In this document: positions 43,414 to 55,077 of the stretch, one piece after another | How the letters are laid out: each line of letters starts with the position of its first letter | Position numbering within the stretch: the first letter of the stretch is position 1 | NCBI GenBank assembly: GCA_022539475.1 | Contig: VCMS01000090.1 | Coordinates: forward strand, 62,001-126,000 | Source of the DNA: Gracilaria domingensis | Lineage: Eukaryota > Rhodophyta > Florideophyceae > Gracilariales > Gracilariaceae | Length of the DNA: 64,000 nt | Direction: 5' to 3' | Position numbers and translations under genes: made by a program | The notes under the pieces: model-generated | What the model was told of the DNA's origin: nothing | Databases searched by the model: none | Seen by the model: only the letters and a program-made list of their open reading frames with translations

Positions 43414-45305
43414 AGGGCTTTCGTCTCCCTGCAAGAATAGCTTCAAAGTCAAGTTTGAACTTTGAAATAAATATCTTGTCAATGATATAAACCAAGAAGT
43501 CTACTCTAGGCCTGTTGTATTTTCTAAGATATAAATAATAATCTTTCAAAACCCTCCAATGGCTTTCCACCAGCATTGTCGTCTTAGCAATGGAAATAAA
43601 GTCGGATCTCCTGCGTCCCCCATCTCGAGAACCATTCCACAGTATATCAATTGTCATAGAGATACTTCTGTAAAATTGGAACGTGCTCACATACCAATTG
43701 CATTTCAGTGGTACATGTTTCGCGAACATTGTTCAAAGTCTGCCCCACAAAAAACGGATGCATATGATAATGTTCGCTTATCATCTTCATAACATAGTGC
43801 TGAAATTTCTCATCACACAGACTTCCTTCGGCTTTTCGTAACTCAGAAATCTTCTTCTTAACGGCTCTTTTGATATGCCATAGGAACACAGAAGCCTCTA
43901 TTTGGTACACATTTCTAATTGAAACCAACTGAGCCTTTTCCTTGTCCGAAAAGAAGAAAAGTGGAGGCGCGGACGGAACCGCTTCTCTAAGTGCACTCAA
44001 GAACCCTGTAATAGTTCTGATTGTGTAGCCATCTTGGTTTTGTCCAGGTCTAGATTCTTCCAGAAGCAAATATGCCAAAGGAAAGCCAGCCCTTAAAACG
44101 GATCCAATCACAGCAAACAGTTCCATTTTTCCACGATTTGTCTTGTACGTAGAGTCAATAAGCACCTCCACCATATTTCGCTTCTTTGACATCTCTACAC
44201 CGCTTTTGACAGTAAAGGCAATGCAGACTGGTTTCTCCTGGTTGTAAAGGAGATTGATGTAATCGGACTGTGCTATCATTTCCAAAGCAGACGTAATCGG
44301 ATTTAAAGGTTTTCTGGTAATGGCTTCCATCTTCTTATTCCAGTAGTAGTAGACCTCACTATACTGAACCTCAATGTGAAAGCGACGACGAATGTGCTCC
44401 GAAATCTGAAAGGGGGACATGCCACTACCCACGCAGGAATTGATTTCTTCGATTGCTTCTGGTGCACGGTCCAAGAGTGGCGGTAACTTGTGGGCATGTT
44501 CATGGTGAACCTCATGTTTGATTCTCGCTATCGGAAAGTAGTTCTTGCCCTAACAAAATGATAGCATTCCACCACAATCTATCTGCTTCTTCGATACCCT
44601 TCTCCGTTTCAGAGGTCGGTCAGCTTCTGTTTTTTTCGTTTTTCGTTGACTGCAGATGTAGGAACTCGAACTACGGAAGGAAGAAGGTTTCTGATGAACA
44701 ATGTACATGTACTTTTCAGTCTCCTGTACGATAGAACGAAATTCTTGTTCAGCAGTTCCCGTAGTTTCCAATGTTGTACTGTTGCTTTAAAAAATAGTTA
44801 CATCAAAAAGAGCTTAGAAGTTTAAGCAAAGAAATTCAATAGGGTACATCAGATGCCTCGAAGCATCTAGAATTCCTTTGTAGAGAGCGTCAAATACGTC
44901 CGCGGCACTTCCGAGACCTGAATGCTTCATGTAAATTATTGCAGGCACCTCCCGCAGTTTTGTCTGTTTGCGGCATCTGTAACATCGTTGGGTAAGAGAA
45001 AATGTTTCGCTGGAAATGAAACAATCCATTGAGAACCACTTGGAACATGCGCTACAGTTTGACCTGGCTACAGTTCGAAGCATTCCTGACTACCAGTCTC
45101 TTCGATGGTCGACAAGCCCCAAATACAAGGCATAGAAAACGTTCTCGTCGAAGTAGTACTCATCGCTTTCTTGTACTATTTGCGAAAGGACTTCATCAAT
45201 CTTCTCAGTCGATACCTGCAGAACGCACACTAGAGACTCGACCACTTCGTCGTATGGTGGAATTGTCTCGAACAAATGGTGATAGAGTACTTTTGGGTTA
45301 CTCAT
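43414..45305 (-). pseudogene. MULE transposase, N-terminal and catalytic parts
   Basis: The minus-strand catalytic core (43,647-44,474) has VLIDSTYKTN (first Asp), FFSDKEKA (second Asp) and FLWHIKRAV, then TTMLVESHWRVLK with the catalytic Glu in the next frame near 43,580-43,550. Upstream, a zinc-ribbon-like CGGMLSFC and HEVHHEH (44,590-44,490) match the N-terminal DNA-binding part of MULE transposases. Decay is visible: a TAG at 44,550-44,552 in the otherwise continuous N-terminal frame, and a stop and frame change between about 43,700 and 43,600. A Cys-rich stretch (CSAC...CYRC) at 44,970-45,060 and a helical frame up to 45,305 may be further N-terminal coding or a separate exon. The C-terminal end is cut off by the copia and continues at 32,599. 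Confidence 0.8.
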
Positions 45306-46548
45306 AATTTCTTCTCGCTTGATTGCGAAGAGATAGATAGAACGCGAAAAGCAAAAACGTCAAGAAGGAAACGATTTGAGAAGAAACGTACGCCTTTACT
45401 GTTGTGGACACGAGCTATGTTTTTCTTTCAAGATAAACAAATTTTTCTCGTTTCTTTTCGCACTTGTGAGCACCAAATTCTCGTCCCAAAAGTTTGAGAC
45501 CATTTCAGATCCAGCGTAGCAATTAGTACTCCCATACTTCATTACTGATAAAATACGCAAACTCTCTGCTCTGTTCAGTACCTCTCATATCCCAAAGATG
45601 CGACCAAGACCCATTTCATATGAAACAAGAACGAAAACCAAACACAGAATTGCAATGAAGCGCGCTGCAATGTGTGGAACCAATCAGTACTCGAAAAGTC
45701 ACAGCAACATGCCTAGAGGTGCTTTTTTGCAAAGGATTGACGGTAATCGCGGAAACATCGTTGGAGAAGTATAAAGAAAGGTTGTGCAAAACCAAGTTTG
45801 TCAGGCAACATGCTAGAATGGATTCTTCTAAGCAGTTGTATGTTCGGTGATTGACGAAAGTGGTACGAAGCTTTGATGTTAACGGTCAAGCGTGGGGCCT
45901 TTTGAAGAAGCTCAATCACTGCTGCTTAAAGGAGAAAAAAATTATTGAGCACGGCAAGAGGTGAAGAGCGCAATGGGATGGAGTCAAAATCAAAAGCGCT
46001 GCAATGAGAGAGCGATTAGAAAGCAGAGTCATTAGCGGTTAGCTCAATTCGTGAAAGGGAATCATGCAAAACGCGATGATTAGTAGATTATTTGACAATC
46101 GGAAACCTGGTGATTGTTTAGTTTGCTATCGAATGATTGATCCTCATGCGATCTTCGGCAAATGCACGCTTTCTGTGGCGCAGATCTGGCTTCTAAACAA
46201 CGTCAAAGCTGCCATCGTGGTTTTATTCTTGACGCCGTGGCACGGTTGTTGGAAACGCCAGGATGCTCATAAAGGCCAGGAACAAATTGCGCGCTGACGC
46301 AGGCACGTAGTAGTTGAGAATGGTAGGGGAAATGATGCCAATGGTTCTGATCGCTTTCGGCGTAAGTACAGCCACGAGTCAAAAACGATAGCGCGTGAAT
46401 GCTACAGGTCAATCAATCCCAGAACGTTGACAACAATTTTGAAGGCTTTGGTGGCCGCCAGTTTTGGGTGCTGGTCGTAAGCCAAGGACGACTCCGGTCG
46501 CAATCGTGGGCGTCGCCGGCGTTGCGATTTGTTAGACGCTTTTGGGCG
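45306..46548. other. MULE interior, right, non-coding
   Basis: No gene supported. It would contain the transposase promoter on the minus strand; nothing specific is recognised. Confidence 0.4.
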
Positions 46549-46871
46549 GCGCAATGCGCAGTGCGACTGAGAACGGTGCGAGCCATGAACGACGGCGGCG
46601 TGGATGCTAAAGGGCTAGCGACAAATAATGAGAGGCAAGCCAAGAACGACGCCAAGGGCTCTGATCGCTGACGGCGTGGGTGCTGATACGTCGCCGGCGG
46701 CGGGATTTGACCGGCGCTCGCGATTGACGGGCGCTCGCGATTTGAACGGCGCTCGCGCTGGCCGGTGGCGCGATACAGCGGGCTACACTTGTGCTGCCCA
46801 CCTGTGCCGCGCCGCGTGTTCAATAATAGCCACATCGTCGCTGTACACGGTGCATCGTGACGTACATTGTA
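46549..46871 (-). repeat. Right terminal inverted repeat of the MULE
   Basis: Inverted copy of 30,601-30,923. It carries the same GGTCAAATC-type short tandem with small differences. Homology stops at GGGCGTTTAA on the outer side. Confidence 0.88.
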
Positions 46872-47841
46872 GGGCGTTTAAAGTCATTTGAATGATCCCT
46901 TTTTTTGCAAACAATCATTCATATTCTAATAAAATTATTTAAAAATATGCGCCGTGTCACACGGCTCATTTAACGCCTTTTCTGGAACATTGCTGTGGTT
47001 GGATCACTGCCATGTCAACAAATGAGATTCTAAAGAAAACATTTTTTTCATGCACACATTTGGGAATTGTATCTTACGTCATATCCAAAAAGAACGGTTT
47101 TGTACAAGCCAAATGTAGACAGTTCTTTTGGCATTGCATGCAAATATCTAAGCATCACTGGATATAGTTTAAAAACAGTCATAACAAAAACATTAACCTG
47201 CTTTGTATTGTTTTTGTTTTTTTACCTTTCTCCAGCTCTACCTGTTACGATACAACATTTAAATTCAAATTTGTGAAAAAGTTTGTTTTGTAATATTTCA
47301 TGTTAAGTACGAAAACTTCTGTTCTTTTTTTTAAGTTACAAATACCTAGTTCAAACCAAAGGGGTCAAAGTATTGATTCTTCATCAGATTTATCACTTTG
47401 TACTGAGTACTTTACACTAATACTCTATCTATCTTTCAATAATTTTCACGTGTCGTTACCAGACTATCAAGTTTGTGAGAGCTTTACAATAGCTCTTATA
47501 ACCAACTGGGTCCGTTCGAGAGGACCAACAATATGTAACTAAATTAAAATATATATGAAGCAGAATTTCTTCATGCTACACGGAATGTAAAGGAGAGCTC
47601 CAGTTCTTACACTCGCGAAACAAAAACTCAATATCCTAATTATAATTTGTAAAATCAAGAAGATCTTTATGCTGAATGGAGCGCTTAAACCAAAAATAAT
47701 TATGTATTAAAAGATAATTTCTAGAAAGCATTTGCGTCTTTTACTTTGAAAGGTATACTTCTTAAACCGGTGATCAACAGTTCCCTCCTTGTTGCCCATT
47801 CCACAACGGGTACCTGTAATAGATCATCGCCGCATATATCT
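46872..47841. other. AT-rich intergenic DNA
   Basis: No supportable gene. It contains a 15-base interrupted palindrome GCCGTGTCACACGGC at 46,951-46,965, related to one at 49,652-49,670. Confidence 0.5.
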
Positions 47842-48393
47842 CAGGGCCGTATTTGTGACTAGAATTTTAACCATGTCGAAAAGTCAAAGTCACTTAAAAA
47901 CTTTCGTAGTCAGTCAGATTTAGTCACACTTTTTTCTTTGCCCTTCTTCTAAGCCTGTTTGCTTAGAAATTAATCTGCGCTACTCTTGGTTTGAGATATG
48001 CAGATATACATGCAACTTGCTTAGGCTTTAACCATGTTTACTCGTTTTAAACAATGTTAATATCAAACTTTAAAGTTTTTAAAACGTTTTTAAAAATGAG
48101 GAAAATATTGAAAATAAAAACAAAATTAATCGAAAGGCGATATCTTAACGATTAGTTAACTATTTATACTATTTCTAGTGAAAATAAAACTTAAACTTAA
48201 TTTGAAAACCATTTAAGCTATTATGTTACACACGTGTAGGATTATGAGTGGTTATGAAAGTGACACACTTGTCGTTGTGGCCACGTGTACTTTAAATGAC
48301 TACATATGACTAGAATTTTACTGCATGTGCTACTCAGTCAGTCAATAGTCATTTATATATCTATCAAGTCAGTCAGTCACCAATACGGGCCTG
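47842..48393. mobile_element. hAT-type non-autonomous element (552 bp), 8-bp target duplication ATATATCT
   Basis: The ends are CAGGGCCGTATTTGTGACT on the left and, inverted, CAGGCCCGTATTGGTGACT on the right. Exact 8-bp duplications ATATATCT lie at 47,834-47,841 and 48,394-48,401. CAGGG-type ends and 8-bp duplications define the hAT superfamily. No coding is present. Internally, GTCAGTCAGTCA repeats and two copies of GACTAGAATTTTA occur near the ends, a usual subterminal repeat layout for transposase binding. Confidence 0.88.
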
Positions 48394-48595
48394 ATATATC
48401 TCAAAGATTTCCATAAACATATATAATATTTGCAACAACTACAATAAGAAAAAACAAACAAATTCTATTTAGTTCGTACGAGAATAATCATTTACTAAAA
48501 GCAGATGTCTCGATTCGTCTTATTGCAATCAAATTCTTTCGTAAGTATTAAAGAAAAGATCCAATCAGTTGTAATTCTTTGGCTCTTTAGAATCG

Positions 48596-49356
48596 TTATC
48601 TGATTGTAGACAACTGTAATTGGAGTCGAAATATCTTTTTTTGGGCTCTGTATTTGCACTGAGACAGTTTCCTTTTCACAACTTGTTCTCCAATAAACGA
48701 TAAATGGTTCAACCATTGGTTATAATATTCTCCATCTGCGGCACGGAGAGCATGCTTCAAAATATCAGCGTTTGTTAGAGCGACACATAATAAATATATA
48801 TCGTTATAAAATTTCTCTCGCCAACGATATTTAGATTCCATAACGCTCAATAATTGCGTCAAGCGTCGAAAAAGGTTCTTTACCATTATTTTGTCTGAAG
48901 AAATCTTTAATTTTTTTCTTCCTCATCAAACGATAAACACCCGCGCTAGGGTTTTTCCTTTGGAGTGATCGCCCTCATATGCTCTGCAGCACCCTGATAT
49001 CCTTTGTCCATTAACAAACCCCAGGATTTCTCATACTCTGAAAGTAAATACCCGGCATCAAAAGTAAAACTGATTTGTTCGGTTTCCCGTTTCTTCAGTG
49101 CAGTTTTATGTTCCGCTATATTTTCGACAAAAATATCGATATCGGCTTTGGAGCCTGGATAATGCAGAAATGCATGTGTTGCAAGGCCATTAGGCAGAAC
49201 TGAAATTTCTGATTTGAATCCATAAAACATATGTTTGCCGATGACATATTGCTTTCCCTCTTCTAAATTTCTGGATGATCTATAGTAAAAATCTTTTGCG
49301 TGAATGAAGCCAGTCAAAAAAAATAGTAGTTTGAAAATGTTTCGAGAACTAGACAT
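48596..49356 (-). pseudogene. Decayed DDE transposase (DDE_Tnp_4 / Harbinger-like), copy 1
   Basis: Two minus-strand frames form one decayed gene. 49,356-48,946 has GKHMFYGFKSEISVLPNGLA, HYPGSKADIDIF and LLMDKGYQGA. 48,886-48,596 has IMVKNLFRRL, SKYRW, LCVALTNADILKHALRAADG. This is the order seen in the DDE_Tnp_4 family, with D in the HYPGS-x-D and LLMDKGY motifs. A frame change separates the pieces, and the N-terminal DNA-binding part is not recognised. Function is lost. Confidence 0.75.
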
Positions 49357-51621
49357 TCTTTGGAAAACGGTACTAATTTTAAAACAAACATTATTTTAAA
49401 CGAATGCTTAGAAACTATCAAAGTTTTGAGAATTATTTTTGCCATTGCTTTTAGAATCTTATTTTAATTAGTACCATAGTTTTGGGAGAAGTGATGAGAA
49501 AGCTTTTCAAAGGATGCTGATAACTTACGATCTAGGATATGTATAGAGATTGTCTTCAAAAGCATGTGATGACAGAAATGTTTTGCTGAATTTTAATTTG
49601 TTGCCATTAGTCGATCTAATGTAAGGGGGTTCTTCAAAATCGAATGAAAATGCGCCGTGTGACACAGCGCAGTTTTTTAATTTTTTTCATTTTCTAATGG
49701 TACTGTTTGTGAGGAACTTTGTCTTTTTCTAATAATGATCCGTAACATTTGAGGGTGTGCCAAACAGTAGGTTCAGACTACCCGAAACAAGCTTTTTACT
49801 GCTTTCAAATGTGTTTTGCTTTGAGCAAAGTGCTGGATTCGCTCAACTTTAGCTCTGCACGTTTGTAAGTAAGAGTTTTGCTATGATTGACAGATGTCTT
49901 CGAAGTCACCACAGTTATAACAATGTTAACATTCAGCATATTATGAAAATGTCGAAACGTATTATGCCGTAAATTTTGTCCTGACTGTTTACTTGACTGT
50001 GATACAGAAATAAGTTTGACGTTCTCGGACTGCCGTGTAGAAGTATAGAGAGTAAAATGAACAACGTCAGATAACTTAGATTTTTATGTCTATGTAAGTG
50101 AGGCAAAATAGTACTTTTTCGGTGCTTTTTTGCATTATTAAGAATTTTATTTGTTAGAAGAATGTGGGGGGTCTCACAAAGGTTGTCAAGCTCGTGGCTC
50201 GATCACAGTTTACTTTCGGTCGAGCTACTACTACTTATCTATCCTTAGCTTCCAGCAACCAAGGCACACAAATATCAACTTGCTTGTAGTTTGTGTGCTT
50301 GCTCACAGTCCGTTTGGAACGCAAGTATTCACTTTCGTGACTGTCCGTGCTGCATAGAGTGCAGCACAACGTCTTGCAGTACAGTGTTCCATGCAGACGT
50401 TTCAATCTCTCAACATTATTATGGCATAAATTTTTATTATGCTTACAACATTCAGAATTTTAATACTATACTACTATGGTACTTCCTCCCAACTACGAAT
50501 TTATGCTTGGACTTTGCAATCAACGCAATCTCTCTTTGGTTTTAAGGCGATATGACATTCTTCAATAGTCTTCATCGTAGTATACCAAAAATGGAAATCT
50601 AAGGAACTTTGTTTGAAATAACTGACAATGCTTACAGGGCGATGCAGGAAAAGTGGGGAAGAAAGTTGCTTTCTGTATACATAGGATTTGTTTCTTTTAG
50701 GCACGTGCGAAAATAAAAGTGCTACAACATAGCGTCAGCCATGCTTGAGATGCTTATTTAATTTAAAATGTACTGTTTTGTCAGCAAAAGCACTGAAAAA
50801 AGTAACCGATGCGTAACAAAAACGAATCAAACTTCAACTGGGCCCCAATCCACTTACAGAGGTCAAGTTGAGTTTTTTTGAAAGAAAAGATAACTTCAAT
50901 ATTGCAGACGACGCTAACTTGTATATCGAAAAATTACGTATGCAAGATTCTGTACATGATAAAGATTTTTAATCCAAAATAAATTAGAGCTGTAATTTAA
51001 GACGTTTTCATGGGTTAAAAAAAGTCTGAATCTAAAGAAAACCTGCGTTTTTAAGCTGAATAGTTAGGTAAGTGTGCGACACTGTTTATTACTATATTTG
51101 GGTGCTGTAAAAACTACAAAATTGATTTGGAATATCTTTTTACAGGCGTTTGTTCTTGAACTACGATTGTTACAAGAAGTGTGCTAAAGTATAAAAATTT
51201 TACTCAAAGTGTGCTGTGGCACAGTTAGAAAAACTGCCACGATGTTACGCGTCCTACAACTTTCACACATACTGAAATATTGTCGAAAATTAATGGTCGC
51301 GCCCAAAACACTGTGCGGTACACGTTGCTTAGGAGCTGCAGGTGCTTTAAAGCTTTAATATTTTCTTGAGAAATTGTAACTTTTTGACGCTCAAAAGAGA
51401 GTGAATTTCCTGTTTTCCCGCGTCTCCCAGGGAGATCTGGGAAGACCATGCATCCGACCATACTGATGGTATTAACGGCATGGGGATTTGAAGTTTGATG
51501 AAGTGCAGAGAAACATATATTGTCAATTTATATTTGTTTTGAAGTAAACCATTTATCACGTTTCATATAGAAAATTCATCCTGTAATGTTTTTGAGATTT
51601 CCATTCGGGCAAGCAGACCTC
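49357..51621. other. AT-rich intergenic DNA
   Basis: No gene supported over about 2.2 kb. It holds the near-palindrome GCGCCGTGTGACACAGCGC at 49,652-49,670. Short frames in this stretch have no family features. Confidence 0.5.
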
Positions 51622-52230
51622 CTAAATTACTGGGAACAATTTGCTCCCATTTTGCAAAGAAAACTGTACTACGTTTGCCACTGCGAAGAAGCAAACTGAA
51701 TGTAGGGAACAATTGTGACGAAATTTTTGTCGGAGAACGTTGAATTTCTTCAAGAGATGATTCACAGCTTCATGCGGAGCTCTAATTCGAGAATGAGTTG
51801 TTTGAAGACTAGACGGTACACTTTGAGAACATAAGCATCTTTCATCATTATAACCATCATCCGTCAAAATCTTTTCGTAGGGCAAAAGTTTTGACTTCAA
51901 CGTCGCCTGAAATATCTTAATATCAGGATGAGACCCACAAAGATAGCCTCCATTCACCCATACCAAAAACCCATTATCCAATCGTAGAGCAATCTCATAT
52001 CGCAGTCCGGCTCCTTAAAATTTATGCGAAAACCAGACTGATGAAAAAGGACTGGGTTCACTAATAGAGCAGTCAGTACAGTCCAAAGACGTGTAACAGG
52101 ACCTGAATTTAGTCGAGAGAGGACGATCAGACAATTTTATCTCAAGAAGAAACGTTAGTATTAGTGTTCTCTTTGGACAGAATTTGGCTTTGGCTTACAA
52201 TTTTCATATCTGCAATCAATCTTACAAATA
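51622..52230 (-). pseudogene. Decayed DDE transposase, copy 2 (different subfamily)
   Basis: The open minus-strand part 51,981-51,622 carries VWVNGGYLCGSHPDIKIF, ILTDDGYNDERC and a distal R-A-P-H-E-A-V-N...FNVLRQKFRHN, followed by a helical end. Upstream in the same frame (about 52,110-51,985) are CTDCSISEPSPF and WFSHKF, then a stop, then GAGLRYEIAL. These match the core of a DDE transposase family (catalytic D in CTDC, GSHPD and LTDDGY regions). It is broken by at least one stop. No terminal repeats were found. Confidence 0.7.
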
Positions 52231-52879
52231 TCCAGCACCATTTTCAGAATGTCTTCTCGTCGACTCCAAAAATAATGTGGTTCACAGATTAGGCGTTGTA
52301 CTGTTTAAGAAATAAGAGTGCCCAGAGCAAATGCTTTGGTTGCGCTCGTTTCGGCAAATTTGATCTTAAATGATTCCATATCTTGGAGCATACAATATAA
52401 TCCGTTCCAAATAAACTAATAAATCTTCGACTGACGTTTTCGCTTCTTCGGTATGAACAGGGACGACGTAATGAAAGAAATGCTCTCTTAAATGTTCAAA
52501 CGTTGGCCAGATTACTAGCCATCTTCAGTAACTGGCAACGAAGCAAGTGAGCTGGATTGCTTCTCCGCAACAATTTATAGTAGAGTATCAATGCCATTTA
52601 AACCAGCTCAGCTCTGCGTTGAGATGCTTGTTTAGATCGTTTCTGCACAAATTCATTCCATACATTCATTGCCCTGCTAAACAATACAAGTTCACACTAA
52701 CCCTAGTTTGAGGCAGTAGTTGCTGTGACAAGAACCTGTATGATTCAGGGAACATACAGGAGTATTGCTCGGTTGCAGATTAGCAGGAACGTTTTTAAAA
52801 GAAGGGAATGTCCCGAAGGAAAGGGCTTCTTCTATAACTCGTTGTTTGCTTGAACAACTGACAACATTATTGTGGACGC

Positions 52880-53590
52880 CATTTTTGGGAGAAACGACGC
52901 GGGTGGTGACAAACCCAGGGAGGGCACAAGAAATGCTCGAGAGTACCAGCCCAAAAGGGCAACAGATATCAACGTAGCTCACACGTCTGCAGGAGCAGAC
53001 AGTACAACCACAAGATAGATAGGAATTCTTTCGCAGACTGAAAGCAGGGGTAAGATTCCAACGAGAATATGGCTCGGCATTCGATACCGAGAGTCAACAC
53101 AACAACAGAATGCAGGACCAACAGACTAAGACACACAAAGGTTGTGGGCAGGAGGATAGATTGACAGGACTGAAGCGGAGGAGTCTGTAGTCGATGCCAC
53201 CACAAACCTAACAACCAGGCGAGGTGGCGACAGAAAGAGAACCAGTGCGATGCGTAACACTGCCAACGTCCGCCCGGGAGGATGGAGACGTAGGGATGGT
53301 CGCAATGTGCGGATGAGCCCAATGGAGGGCAACACAGGCGACTGCGTAGGGAACGGCGGGAGACCGGGCCGCCGCGAACAAGGGAATGTAGGGGGAAAGG
53401 TTGGTTGCAGGGGGGCGCGGACGGCGCTAAGGAAAGATGGTGGGAGAAAGAAAGAGAGAGAGGGAAAAGAGGAACTTTTGAAGAGCGGGTGGGGGAGGTT
53501 GTCGAGAGGGAAAGTGGTCTATCCCAGCCGAGTTGGCTGAGAAGCCTCGAACTCGGGGGTTTATATCTACAATTATGATGCTGCGGATGC
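52880..53590 (-). promoter_or_regulatory. Promoter/leader module, copy 1 (retroelement-like 5' end)
   Basis: Read on the minus strand: a TATA-type box GATATAAACCCC near 53,577, a pyrimidine-rich tract (about 53,520-53,400), GCCCTCCATTGGGCTCATCC near 53,320, then GGGCTGGTACTCTCGA (about 52,958-52,943), TGGGTTTGTCACCACCCGCG (about 52,920-52,901) and an ATG at 52,882 after AAAA. The same blocks, in the same order and spacing class, occur on the plus strand at 61,941-62,921. Only a short frame follows the ATG here, so this copy is truncated or broken. Confidence 0.65.
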
Positions 53591-53998
53591 CCAAAGTATA
53601 GTCTGATTTTCGTCTCCTGACAAATACCCTAGCACTTCTCACCATATCCATAGTAGGGAGTGATGTCACTCTACGGTTCTTCATTATGTAGGTCGGTGGT
53701 TGGCCAGATTTCATCTGGCTATTTAGGTTCTCAATTAGTTCTTCGGGTAATATCCGTCTTCCACATGATACCCTAGTATTGGTTCTACTCGTTTCGTTAT
53801 GTTCATTTCTAACTGGTCATTGCTCATCTGGCGTGGGAACGTCTGCCGCTTCTTCTGGTATTATCCATGTGGACTTGTTAACATGCTGTCTTTCCGGTTA
53901 CCTCTTGTCGTATGTCACATGCCAAAACAGACCTTTCTTAACCTCGTCGTCAGACCTCCCAAATTCATCTTCGACTTCTTTCCCCATCATTGTTACAA

Positions 53999-54402
53999 TG
54001 TCGACAACGAAAGAAGTGCTAGCTACTGTTACAGACGAAGATACGGACCGTTCTGACGTTCCGGTTGCAAACTCGACATGCGTTATTGAACATGAGGCAA
54101 AAGAGGTAACCGCAGATACAATCCAGTGTGAAGAGGACGCCGCGCTCGCCGGCGAGGACGACGACGAAGAACGTACCGAAGCCCAGCTATTCGCGTGTGA
54201 GGAGGCCCCGTATTACTTTCTTTTCAAGCGTGGAGTGTCGATGGATGAGCTGCAGGAAAACCTTAGCGAGCTCCCCGAACCATTCGTGCGCGGGATTGGC
54301 GTTGGGCTCGCGCTTTCGATGATGGCGCTGCGCTCTCCCTCCCGCGTCCGTGCGCTAAATCTCGTTCATGCCGCTGTCAAAGCGATGTTGTCGACTTTTT
54401 GA
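53999..54402 (+). CDS. Small acidic protein, 134 residues
   Basis: I do not recognise it. The start is set at ATG 53,999 (MSTTKEVLATV), downstream of a pyrimidine-rich run. The frame extends upstream to 53,779, but that part reads like leader sequence. Residues 1-65 are acidic (EDDDEERTEAQ). Residues about 70-134 look folded, with YYFLFKRGVSMDELQENL, a Gly/Ala/Leu helix GIGVGLALSMMAL and a basic C-terminal helix. It is more GC-rich than the flanks. The GC-rich hairpin minisatellite begins about 90 bases after its stop and could lie in its 3' UTR. Confidence 0.5.
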
Positions 54403-54488
54403 TACTCCCTCACCCTTTCTTGCTCTTGCATTAAACTGAGTTTGGCATTATACTGATTCTTACGACGCGGCGCATGACGTCCACTTCT

Positions 54489-55077
54489 CTCTGCGTTGTC
54501 GCGCCACGGCGGCGCGACGCGTAACATGCTGCATTTGCGTCGTCGCGCCGCGTCGGCGCGACGCGCAACACCCCGTCCTGCGCCGACGCGTCACAGCGGC
54601 AGGACGCGCAACATCCTGATTTTACGCCGTCGCGCCTGGCCGCGGTGCGACGTGTGCGTCATTCAGTTTCTGCGCCGCCGCACCTCGCCGAGGCGCGAGG
54701 CGCGCAGCATTTAGTTCCAGCGCCGTCGCGCTTCGGCGGCCCGACGCACGCATCATTCAGCTTCCGCGCCGTCACGCCAGCGCGGCGCGACGCGCTCTTC
54801 ATTCAGCTTCATCGTTGCCGCGCCACCGCGGCGCGACGTGTGCGGCAACCAGCTTCCGCGCCGTCGGGCCTCGGCGGCGCGACGCAGGCAATGTTCAGCT
54901 TCCGCGCCGTCGCGCCTCGGCGGCGCGACGCGGGCAATGTTCAGCTTCCGCGCCGTCGCGCCTTGGCGGCGCGACGCGCGCAACAATCAGCTTCTGCGCC
55001 GTCACGCCCTGGCGGCGCGACGCGCGCAACGTCCAGCTTCCGCGGCGTGGCGCCTCGGCGGCGCGGCACGCGCAACG
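54489..55077. repeat. 46-bp GC-rich hairpin minisatellite, about 13 units
   Basis: Each unit carries an inverted repeat of the type CGTCGCGCC-(3-4 nt)-GGCGCGACG followed by CGCAACNTTCAGCTTCCGCG. AGCTTC starts at 54,759, 54,805, 54,851, 54,897, 54,943, 54,989 and 55,035, each exactly 46 bases apart; the first units are more diverged. Long frames in several phases across the array are by-products of the repeat. Confidence 0.92.

Larger units (their letters stand above)
30601..46871 (-). mobile_element. Mutator-like element (MULE) with 323-bp terminal inverted repeats, host to two nested copias
   Basis: Terminal inverted repeats lie at 30,601-30,923 and 46,549-46,871, and a MULE transposase gene on the minus strand lies between them. 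Without the copia insertion the element would be about 5.4 kb, normal for an autonomous MULE. The ends read TACAATGTACGTCACG inward. I could not see a convincing 8-9 bp target duplication, so the outermost bases are uncertain. The transposase is split by a copia element and also carries a stop and a frameshift, so the element is dead. Confidence 0.82.
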
